Origin: Calliopsis andreniformis
Taxonomy: Eukaryota > Arthropoda > Insecta > Hymenoptera > Andrenidae
Assembly: GCF_051401765.1 (NCBI RefSeq)
Contig: NW_027480429.1
Coordinates: 13,768,157 to 13,832,156, forward strand
Reading direction: 5' to 3'
Length of the DNA stretch: 64,000 bases
In this document: positions 50,801 to 61,760 of the stretch, in pieces
How positions within the stretch are numbered: position 1 is the stretch's first letter
How the letters are laid out: the number at the start of each line of letters is the position of its first letter
Position numbers and translations under genes: made by a program
The notes under the pieces: model-generated
What the model saw: the letters and a program-made list of their open reading frames with translations, nothing else
What the model was told of the DNA's origin: nothing
Databases searched by the model: none

Positions 50801-53080
50801 CAACGCCACAAGGATAAAATACAATATAAGTACAACAATTTTTTCATCGTATAAGATGAACAATTGCAAACATTGTGAAAGTAATGGTCATTTCTACGTT
50901 CCGGGCAACCTAGGCTTCACTGTAGGGCGTTGGTCAACCAGATCGAATAGTTAGGGTCTAAGAAGTCAGCGCCCGAAGCATAAAATACGATAAAAATACA
51001 ACAGTCTTTCCATTGTATGACAGGAATAATTGCATTCAGTGTGAAGGAAATGGTCATTTCTACGTTCCGGGCAACCTAGGCTTCACTCTAGGACGTTACT
51101 CCACCCGATCGAATAGCTAGGGCCTTAGAAGCAAACGCCAAAAGCATAAAATAATATAAAAATACAACAGTTTTTCCATCGTATAACAGGAATAATTGCA
51201 ACCAGTGGGAAAGTAATGGTCATTTCCATGTTTCAGACAACCTAGGCTTCACTCTAGGTCGTTGCTCCACCAAATCGAATAGTTAGGGCCTTAGAAGTCA
51301 ACGCCAGAAGCATAAAATACAATAAAGATGCAACAGTTTTTCCATCGTATAACAGGAATTATTGCAACCAGTGTGAAGGTAATGGTATGTTCTACGTTCC
51401 GGGCAACCTAGGCTTCACACTAGGGCCATGCTCCACCAGATCAAATAGTTAGGGCCTATGAAGTCATCGCAAGAAGCATAAAATACAATATAAATACAAC
51501 AGCTTTTCCGTCGTATATAATGTATATTTGCAAACAGTGTGAAAGTAATGGTCATTTCTACGTTTCGGGCAACCTAGGCTTTACTCTAGGGCGTTGCTCC
51601 ACCAGATCGAATAGTTAGGTCCTAAGAAGTCAACGCCAGAAGAATAAAATACAGTATAAATACAACAGCTTTTCCATCGTATGAAATGAATAATTGCAAA
51701 CAGTGTGAAAGTAATGGTCATTTCTACGTTCCGGGCTACCCAGGCTTCACTCTAAGGCGTTGCTCCACCAGATCGGATGGCTAGGGACTTAGAATTGAAC
51801 GCTGAAAGCATAAAATACGACATAAATACAACAGCTTTTCCATCGTATAAAATGAATAATTGCAACCAGTGTGAAAGATATGGTCATTTCTACGTTCCGG
51901 GCGAGCTAGGCTTCACTCTAGGGCTTCTCTTCGCCAGATCGAATAGCTAGGGCCTTAGAATTCAACGCCAGAAGTATGAAACACAATAAAAATACAACAG
52001 CTTTTCCATCGTATTAAACGAATAATTGCAACCAGTGTGAATGTTATGGTCGTTTCTACGTTCCGGGCAACCAAGGCTTCACCTTAGGGCGTTGTTCCGC
52101 CAGATCGAATAGTTAGGGCCTAAGAAGTCAACGCCAGAAGAATAAAACACAATATAAGTACAACAGCTTTTCCATCGTATAGAACGAATAATTGCAACCA
52201 GTGTGAATGTTATGGTGATTTCTACGTTCCGGGCAACCTAGGCTTCACTCTAGGGCGTTGCTCCACCAGATCAAACAGTTAGGGCCTTAGAAGTAAACGG
52301 CCGAAGCATAAAATACAATAAAGATACAACAGTTTTTCCATCGTATAACAGGAATAATTGGAACCAGTGTGAAAGTAATGGTCATTTCTACGTTCAGGGC
52401 AACCTGGGCTTCACTCTTGGGCGTTGTTCCACCAGATCGAATAGTTAGGGCCTAAGAAGTCAACGCCAGAAGAATAAAATACAGTATAAGTACATCAGTT
52501 TTTCCATCATATAACAGGAATAAAGCAACGAGTTTGAAAGTGATGGTCATTTCTACGTTCCGGGCAACCTAGGCTTCACTCTTGGGCGTTGTTCCACCAG
52601 ATCGAATAGCTAGGGACTTAGAAGTCAACGCCCGAAGCATAAAACACAATATAAATACCTCAGCTTTTCCATCGTATTAAACGAATAATTCCAACCAGCG
52701 TGAAATTTATGGTCATTTCTACGTATCGGGCAACCTAGGCTTCACGCTAGGGCGTTGCTACACCAGATCGAATAGTTACGGCCTTAGAAGTCAACCTCAG
52801 AAGCATAAAATACAATATAAGTACAACAGTTTTTCCACCGTATAGCAGGAATAATTGCAACCAATGTGAAAGTAACGGTCATATCCACGTTGCGGGCAAC
52901 CTAGGCTTCACTCTAGGGCGTTGCTACACCACATCGAATAGCTACGACCTTAGAAGTCAAAGCCAGAAGCATAAAATACAATAAAGATACAACAGTTTTT
53001 CCATCGTATAACAGGAATAATTGCAACCAGTGTGAAAGTAATGGCCATTTCTACGTTCAGGGCAACCTAGGCTTCACTCT
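47881..53080 (+). repeat. Mixed monomers, several long-range block relatives
   Basis: About 31 monomers lie here. Variant monomers lie at 48639-48804 and 50299-50463. About 48880-50060 is assembled from pieces also found at 42300-42680, 44390-45080 and the 10-mer. A sharp switch lies near 49480, where the GTAGGGTGTTGC unit joins a 10-mer-like unit. Pieces of 51640-52790 resemble 27395-28390. I see no unrelated DNA. Confidence 0.83.
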
Positions 53081-54484
53081 AGGGCGTTGCTCCACCAGAT
53101 CAAACGGTTTAGGCCTTAGAAGTCAACGCCCGAAGTATAAAATACAAAATAAATAGAACAGTTTTTCCATTGTATAAAACGAATAATTGCTACCAGTGTA
53201 AAAGTTATGGTCATTTCTACGTTCCGGGCAACCTAGGCTTCACCCCAGGGCGTTGTTCCACCAGATCGAATAGTTAGGGCCTAAGAAGTGAACGCCAGCA
53301 GCATAAAATACACTATAAATACAACAGATCTTCCATCATATAAAACGAATAATTGCAACCAGTATGAAAGTTATTGTCATTTCTACGTTCCGGGCAACCT
53401 AGGCTTCACTCTATGGCGTTGTTCCACTACATCGAATAGCTGCGGCCTCAGAAGTCAACGCCTGAAGCATAAAATACAATAAAAATACAACAGTCTTTCC
53501 ATCCTATAACAGGCATAATTGCAACTCGTCTGAAAGTGATGGTCATTTGTACGTTCCAGGCATCCTAGGCTTCACTCTAGGGCGTTGTTCCACCAGATCG
53601 AATTGTTAGGGCCTAAGAAGTCAACGCCAGAAGCATAAGATACAATATGAATATAACAGTTTTTCCATCGTACAGAACGAAGAATAGCAACCAGTGTGAA
53701 AGTTATGGTCATTTCTACGTTCCGGGCAACCTAGGCTTCACTCTAGGGCGTTGCTCCACCAGATCAAACAGTTTAGGCATTAGAAGTCAACGCCCGAAGT
53801 ATAAAATACAAAATAAATAGAACAGTTTTTCCATTGTATAAAACGAATAATTGCTACCAGTGTAAAAGTTATGGTCATTTCTACGTTCCGGGCAACCTAG
53901 GCTACACCCTTGGGCGTTGCTCCAACAGATTGAATAGCTAGCGACTTAGAATTAAACGCCAGAAGCATAAAATACAATAAAGATGCAACAGCTTTTCCAT
54001 CATATAAAACGAATAATTTCAACCAGTGTGAATGTTATGGTCATTTCTACATTCCGAGCGACCTAGGCTTCACTCTGGGGCGTTGACCCAACAGGTTGAA
54101 TAGTTAGGGCCTAAGAAGTGAACGCCAGCAGCATAAAATACAATATAAATACAACAGTTCTTCCATCATATAAAACGAATGATTGCAACCAGTATGAAAG
54201 TTATGGTCATTTCTACGTTCCGGGCAACCTAGGCTTCACTCTATGGCGTTCTTCCACCACATCGAATAGCTGCGGCCTCAGAAGACAACGCCTGAGGCAT
54301 AAAATACAATAAAAATACAACAGTCTTTGCATCCTATAACATGAATAATTGCAACCCGTGTGAAAGTGATGGTCATTTGTACGTTCCAGGCAACCTAGGC
54401 TTCACTCTAGGGCGTTGTTCCACCAGATCGAATTGTTAGGGCCTAAGAAGTCAACGCCAGAAGCATAAGATACAATATAAATAT
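53081..54484 (+). repeat. Fragments of 10-mer/12-mer type units near 54 kb
   Basis: Units starting near 53284 and 54115 carry CCAGCAGCATAAAATACA, CTCTATGGCGTT and CTGCGGCCTCAGAAG, as in the 31-41 kb arrays. They are set among units matching 41410-41810 and 45340-45480. It is a displaced patch of the central higher-order families rather than an array of its own. Confidence 0.82.
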
Positions 54485-54540
54485 AACAGTTTTTCCATCG
54501 TTTAGAACGAATAACAGTTTTTCCATCGTATAAGACGAAT
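54485..54540 (+). repeat. 28-bp tandem duplication inside one monomer
   Basis: Two adjacent 28-bp segments, 54485-54512 and 54513-54540, both begin AACAGTTTTTCCATCGT and end ACGAAT, with three or so differences between them (TTAGA versus ATAAG). They correspond to monomer positions of about 40-67, so this monomer is about 194 bp long. The join GAATAA to CAGTTTTT has the short shared sequence ATAA, which fits slippage or a microhomology-directed exchange. It is the only insertion of this size I found. Confidence 0.9.
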
Positions 54541-57500
54541 AATAGCAACCAGTGTGAAAGTTGTGGTCATTTCTACTTTCCGGGCAACCTAGGCTACACG
54601 CTAGGGCGTTGCTCCAACAGATTGAATAGTTAGGGCCTTAGAAGTCAATGCCTGAAGCATAAAATGCAATAAAAATACAACAGTCTTTCCATCCTATAAC
54701 AGGAATAATTGCAACCCGTGTGAAAGTGATGGTCATTTCAACGTTCCGGGTAACCTAGGCTTCACTCTAGGGAGTTGTTGCACCAGATCGAACAGTTGGG
54801 GCCTAAGAAGGCAACGCCAGAAACATAAAATAAGATATAAATATAACAGTTTTTCCATCATATAAAACGAATAATTGCAACCAGTATGAAAGTTATGGTC
54901 ATTTCTACGTTCCGGGCAACCTAGGCCTCACTCTATGGCGTTCTTCCACCACATCGAATAGCTACGGCCTCAGAAGTCAACGCCTGAAGCATAAAATACA
55001 AATAAAATAGAACAGTCTTTCCATCCTATAACAGGAATAAATGCAACCCGTGTGAAAGTGATGGTCATTTGTACGTTTCAGGCAACCTAGGCTTCACTCT
55101 AGGGCGTTGTTCCACCAGATCGAATTGTTAGGGCCTACGAAGTCAACGCCAGAAGCATAAGATACAATATAAATATAACAGTTTTTCCATCCTATAGAAC
55201 GAATAATAGCAACCAGTGAGAAAGTTATGGTCATTTCTACGTTCCGGGCAACCTAGGCTTTACTCTAGGGCGTTGCTCCACCAGATAAAACAGTTAGGGC
55301 CTTAGAAGTCAACGCCCGAAGCATAAAATACAAAATAAATCGAACTGTTTTTCCATTGTATAAAACGAATAATTGCTACCAGTGTAAAAGTTATGGTCAT
55401 TTCTACGTTCCGGGCAACCTAGGCTACACCCTAGGGCGTTGCTCCAACAGTTTGAATAGTTAGGGCCTTAGAAGTCAATGCCCGAAGTATAAAATGCAAT
55501 AAAAATACAACAGTTTTTCCATCATATAACCGGAAAAATTGCAACCAGTTTGAAAGTGATGGTCATTTCTACGTTCCGGGCAACCTCGGCTTCACTCTAG
55601 GGCGTTGCTCCACCAGATCGAATAGTTAGTGCCCAAGAAGTGAACGCCAGAAGCATAAAAAACAATATAAATACAACAGTTTTTCCATCGTATAAAACGA
55701 GTAATTGCAACCAGTATGAAATTTGTGGTCATTTCTACTTTCCGGGCAACCTAGGCTACACCCTAGGGCGTTGCTCCAACAGATTGAATAGTTAGGGCCT
55801 TAGAAGTCAACGCCAGAAGCATAAAAAACAATATAAATACAACAGTTTTTCCATCGTATAAAACGAATAATTGCAACAAGTATGAAAGTTGTGGTTATTT
55901 CTACGTTCCGGGCAACCTAGGTTTCACTCTAGGGCGTTGCTCCACCAGATCGAATACTGAGGGCCTTAGAAGTAAACGCCCGAAGCATAAAATACGATAC
56001 AAAATACAACAGCTTTTCCATCGTATAAAATGAATAATTGGGACCAGTGTGAAAGTTAAAGTCATTTCTACATTACGAGCAACCGAGGTTTCACTCTAGG
56101 GCGTTGCTCCACCAGATCGAATAGCTAGGGACTTGGAATTCAACGCCAGAAGAATAAAACACAATATAAGTACAACCGTTTTTCCATTGTATAAAATGAA
56201 TAATTGTAAACATTGTGAAATTAATGGTCATTTCTACGTTCCGGGCAACCTAGGCGTCACTGTAGGGCGTTGCGCCACCACAGCTAATAGCTACGGCCTT
56301 AGAAGTCAACGCCAGAAGCATAAAATACAATATCAATACAACAGCTTTTCCATCGTATAAAACGAATAATTGCAACCAGTATGCAACTTATGGTCATTTC
56401 TACATTCCGAGCAACCTAGGCTTCACTCTAGGGCGTTGCTCCACCAGATCGAATAATTAGGTCCTTAGAAGTCAACGCCAGAAGCATAAAATACGATATA
56501 AATACAACAGCTGTTCCATCGTATAAAAGGAATAATTGCAAACATTGTGAAAGTAATGGTCATTTCTACGTTCCGGGCAACCTAGGCTTCACTCTGCGGC
56601 GTTGTTCCACCAGATCGAATAGTTAGGGCCTAAGAAGTCAACGCCGGAAGCATAAAATACGATATAAATACGGCAGCTTTTCCATCGTATAAAACGAACA
56701 ATTGCAACCAGTGTGATAGTTATGCTCATTTCTACGTTCCGGGCAACCTAGGCTTTACTCTAGGGCGTTGCTCCACCAGATAAAACAGTTAGGGCCTTAG
56801 AAGTCAACGCCCGAAGCATAAAATACAAAATAAATAGAACTGTTTTTCCATTGTATAAAACGAATAATTGCTACCAGTGTAAAAGTTATGGTCATTTCTA
56901 CGTTCCGGGCAACCTAGGCTTCACCCTAGGGCGTTGTTCCTCCAGATCGAATAGTTAGGGCCTAAGAAGTGAACGCCAGAAGCATAAAATGCAATAAAAA
57001 TACAACAGTCTTTCCATCCTATAACAGGAATAATTGCAACCCGTGTGAAAGTTATGGTCATTTCTACGTTCCAGGCAACCTAGGCTTCACCCTAGGGCGC
57101 TGTTCCACCAGATGGAATAATTAGGGCCTATGAAGTCAACGCCAGAAGCATAAAATGCAATATAAATATAACAGTTTTTGTATCGTATAAAACGAATAAT
57201 ACAAACCAGTGTGAAGGTTATGGTCATTTCTACGTTCCGGGCAACCTAGGCTTCACCCTAGGGCGTTGCACCAACAGATTGAATAGTTAGGGCCTCAGAA
57301 GTCAACGCCAGAAGCATAAAATACAAAATAAATAGAACAGTTTTTCCATCGTATAAAACGAATAGTTGCTACCGGTGTGAAAGTTGTGGTCATTTCTACG
57401 TTCCGGGCAACCTAGGTTTCACTCCAGGAAGTTGCTCCACCAGTTCGCATAGTTAGGTCATAAGAAGTCAACGCCAGAAGCATAAAATACGATATAAATA

Positions 57501-58610
57501 CAACAGCTTTTCCATCGTATAAAACGAATAATTGCGACCAGTGTGAAAGTAATGGTCATTTCTACGTTCCGAGCAAGCCAGGCGTCACTGTAGGGCGTTG
57601 CTCCACCAGATCGAATAGCTAGGGACTTAGAATTCATCGCTAAAAGCATAAAATACAATTAAAATACAACAGTTTTTCCATTGTTTTACAGGAGTAACTG
57701 CAACCAGTGTGAATGTACTGTCATTTCTACGTTCCGGATAACCTAGGCTTCACCCTAGAGCGTTGTTCCACCAGATCGAGCAGTTAGGGCCTAAGAAGTC
57801 AACGCCAGAAGCATAAAATACAATATAAATATAACAGTTCTTCCATCGTATAAAACGAATGATAGCAACCAGTGTGAAAGTTATGGTCATTTCTACGTTC
57901 CGGGCAACCTAGGCGTCACTCTAGGGCGTTGCTCCACCGCATCTAATAGCTACGGCCTTAGAAGTCAACGCCAGAGGCAAAAAATACAATATAAATACAA
58001 CAGCTTTTCCATCGTACAAAATGAATAATACCAAACAGTGTGAAAGTAATTGTCATTTCTACGTTCCGGGCAACCTAGGCTTCACTCTAGGTCGTTGCTC
58101 CACCAGATCAAATAGCTAGCGACTTAGAATTAAACGCCAGAAGCATAAAATACAATAAAGATGCAACAGTTTTTCCATCGTTTAACAGGTGTTACTGCAA
58201 CCAGTGTGAATGTACTGGTCATTTCTACGTTCCGGATAAACTAGGTTTCACTCTAGGGCGTTGCTCCACCAGATCAAATAGCTAGCGACTTAGAATTAAA
58301 CGCCAGAAGCATAGAATACAATAAAAATTCAACAGTTTTTCCATCGTATAACAGGAATAATTGCAACCAGTGTGAATGTAATGGTCATTTCTACGTTCCT
58401 GGCAACCTAGGTTTCACTCTAGGGCGTTGCTCCACCAGGTCGAATAGTTTCTGCCTAAGAAGTGAACGCCAGAAGCATAAAAAACAATATAAATACAACA
58501 GTTTTTCCATCATATAAAACGAGTAATTGCAACCAGTATGAAAGTTGTGGTCATTTCTACTTTCCGGGCAACCTAGGCTACACGCTAGGGCGTTGCTCCA
58601 CCAGATCGAA
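54541..58610 (+). repeat. Mixed monomers with relatives at 26 kb, 30 kb and 45 kb
   Basis: About 24 monomers lie here. The unit with TACGATACAAAATACAACAG near 55976 and its neighbour belong to the 10-mer type. The units with GGAATTCAACGCCAGAAGAA near 56133 also belong to it. CCAGATAAAACAGTTAGGG followed by GAACTGTTTTTCC occurs near 55280 and 56780, as it does near 45960. The stretch 57650-58440 is related to 25915-26900. A 1-base loss (GTACTGTCATTTC) lies near 57719. Confidence 0.83.
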
Positions 58611-61600
58611 TAGTTAGGGCCTTAGAAATCAACGCCAGAAGCATAAAATACAATATAAGTACAACAGTTTTTCCATCGTATAAAATGAATAATTGCAAAC
58701 ATTGCGAAAGTAATGGTCATTCCACGTTCCGGGCAACCTAGGCGTCACTCTAGTGCGTTGCTCCACCACATCTAATAGCTACGGTCTTAGACGTCAACGA
58801 CAGAAGCATAAAATTCAATAAAGATGCAACAGCTTTTCCTACGTATAAAACAAATAATTGCAACCAGTGTGAAAGTTATTGTCATTTCTACTTTCCGGGC
58901 AACCTAGGCTTCACCCTAGTGCGTTGCTCCAACAGATTGAATAGTTAGGACCTTAGAAGTCAATGCCCGAAGCATAAAATGCAATAAAAATATAACAGCT
59001 TTTCCATCATAAGAAACGAATAATTGCAACCAGTATGAAAGCTATGGACATTTCTACGTTCCGGGCAACCCAGGCTTCACTCTATGGCGTTCTTCCACCA
59101 CATCGAATAGCTACGGCCTCAGAAGTCAACGCCTGAAGTATAAAATACGATAAAAATACACCAGTCTTTCCATCCTATAACAGGAATGATTGCAACCAGT
59201 TTGAAAGTGATGGTCATTTCTACGTTCCGGGCAACCTAGGCTTCACTCTAGGGCGTTGCTCCACCAGATCGAATAGTTAGTGCCTTAGAAGTCAACGCCA
59301 GATGCATAAAATACAATATAAACACAACAGTTTTTCCATCGTATAAAACGAATAATTGCTACCCGTATGGAAGTGATGGTCATTTCTACGTTCCGGGCAA
59401 CCTAGGCCTCACTCTGGGGCGTTGATCCACCAGATAGAATAGTTAGGGACTTAGAAGTCAGCGCCTGAAGCATAAAATTCAATAAAGATGCAACTGTTTT
59501 TCCATCGTATAGCAGGAATAACTGCAAACAGTGTGAAAGTACTGGTCATTTCTACGTTCCGGGTAACCTAGGCTTCACTCTACGGCGTTGTTCCACCAGA
59601 TCGAACAGTTAGGGCCTAAGATGGCAACGCCAGAAGCATAAAATACAATATAAATATAACAGTTTTTCCATCGTATAAAACGAATAATAGCAACCCGTGT
59701 GAAAGTTATGGTCATTTCTACGTTCCGGGCAACCTAGGCTTCACTCTATGGCGTTCTTCCACCAGATCGAATTGTTAGGGCATAAGAAGTCAACACCAGA
59801 AGCATAAGGTACAATATAAATATAACAGTTTTTCCATCGTATAGAACGAATAATAGCATCCAGTGTGAAAGTTATGGTCATTTCTACGTTCCGGGCAACC
59901 TCGGCTTCACTCTAGGGCGTTGCTCCACCAGATCAAACAGTTAGTTCCTTAGAAGTCAACGCCCGAACCATAAAATGCAAAAAAAATACAACAGTGTTAC
60001 CATCATATAACAGGAATAATTGCAACCAGTTTGAAAGTGATGGCCAATTCTACGTTCCGGGCAACTTAGGCTTCACTCTATTGCGTTGCTCAACCAGGTC
60101 GAAAAGTTAGTGCCTTAGAAGTCAACGCCAGAAGCATAAAATACAATATAAATACAACAGTTTTTCCATCGTATAAAACGAATAATTGCAACCAGTATGA
60201 AAGTTATGGTCATTTCTACTTTCTGGGCAACCTAGGCTTCACCCAAACGCGTTGCTCTTACAGATTGAATAGTTAGGGCCTTAGAAGTTATGCCCGAAGC
60301 ATAAAATGCAATATAAATACAACAGTTTTTCCATCATACAAAACGAATAATTGCAACCAGTATGAAAGCTAGGGTCATTTCTACTTTACGGGCAACCTAG
60401 GCTACACCCTAGGGCGTTGCTCTTACAGATTGAATAGTTAGGGCCTTAGAAGTTATGCCCGAAGCATAAAATGCAATAAAAATACAACAGTTTTTCCATC
60501 GTATAAAAGGATTAATTGCAACCAGCTTGAAAGTGATGGTCATTTCTACGTCCTGGGCAACCTAGGCTTCACTCTAGGGCGTTGCTCCACCAGATCGAAT
60601 AGTTAGGGCCTTAGAAATCAACGCCAGAAGCATAAAATACAATATAAGTACAACAGTTTTTCCATCGTATAAAATGAATAATTGCAAACATTGCGAAAGT
60701 AATGGTCATTCCACGTTCCGGGCAACCTAGGCGTCACTCTAGTGCGTTGCTCCACCACATCTAATAGCTACGGCCTTAGACGTCAACGACAGAAGCATGT
60801 AATACAATAAAGATGCAACAGCTTTTCCATCGTATTAAACGAATAATTGCAACCAGTTTGAAAGTGATGGTCATTTCTACGTTCCGGGCAACCTAGGCTT
60901 CACTCTAGGGCGTTGCTCCACCAGATCGAATAGTTAGGGCATTAGAAGTCAACGCCCGAAGCTTAAAATGCAATAAAAATACAACAGCGTTTCCATCATA
61001 TAACAGGAATAATTGCAAACAGTTTGAAAGGGATGGCCAATTCTACGTTCCGCGCAACCTAGGCTTCACTCCAGGGCGTTGCTCCACCAGATCGAATAGT
61101 TACGGCCTAAGAAGTCAACGCCAGAAGCATAAAATACGATATAAATACAACAGCTTTTCCATCGTATAAAACGAACAATTGCAACAAGAGTGAAAGTTAT
61201 GGTCATTTCTACGTTCCGGGCAACCTAGGCTTCACCCCAGGTCGTTGTTCCACCAGATCGAATAGTTAGGGCCTAAGAAGTGAACGCCAGCAGCATAAAA
61301 TGCAATAAAAATACAACAGTTTTTCCATCGTATAAAAGGATTAATTGCAACCAGCTTGAAAGTGATGGTCATTTCTACGTTCCGGGCAACCTAGGCCTCA
61401 CGCTAGGGCGTTGATGCACCAGATAGAATAGTTAGGGACTTAGAAGTCAGCGCCTGAAGCATAAAATTCAATAAAGATGCAACTGTTTTTCCATCGTATA
61501 GCAGGAATAACTGCAAACAGTGTGAAAGTACTGGTAATTTCTACGTTCCGGGTAACCTAGGCCTCACTTACGGCGTTGTTCCACCAGATCGGACAGTTAG

Positions 61601-61760
61601 GGCCTAAGAAGGCAACGCCAGAAGCATAAAATACAATATAAATATAACAGTTTTTCCATCGCATAAAACGAATAATAGCAACCTGTGTGAAAGTTATTGT
61701 CATTTCTACGTTCCGGGCAACCTAGGCTTCGCTCTAGGGCGTTGGTCCAACAGATCAAAC
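58611..61760 (+). repeat. 12-unit-spaced repeat near the right end (1989-bp offset)
   Basis: Two stretches recur at the same offset. The unit starting at 58625 (GAAATCAACGCC, GGTCATTCCACG, CTAGTGCGTTGC) recurs at 60614. The unit starting at 59454 (CAGCGCCTGAAGC, AAATTCAATAAAGATGCAAC) recurs at 61443. The monomers between them, near 59000-59400 and 60990-61390, match less well. The 1989-bp offset is 12 units minus three bases. Two adjacent units starting at 60284 and 60449 share GCTCTTACAG and a shortened GAAGTTATGCCCG, a separate one-unit duplication. Confidence 0.82.

Noticed and set aside
54485..54540. Insertion of a mobile element
   Set aside because: The extra 28 bp is a copy of the monomer's own sequence. 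It has no terminal inverted repeats or coding content, and no foreign DNA was found anywhere in the window.
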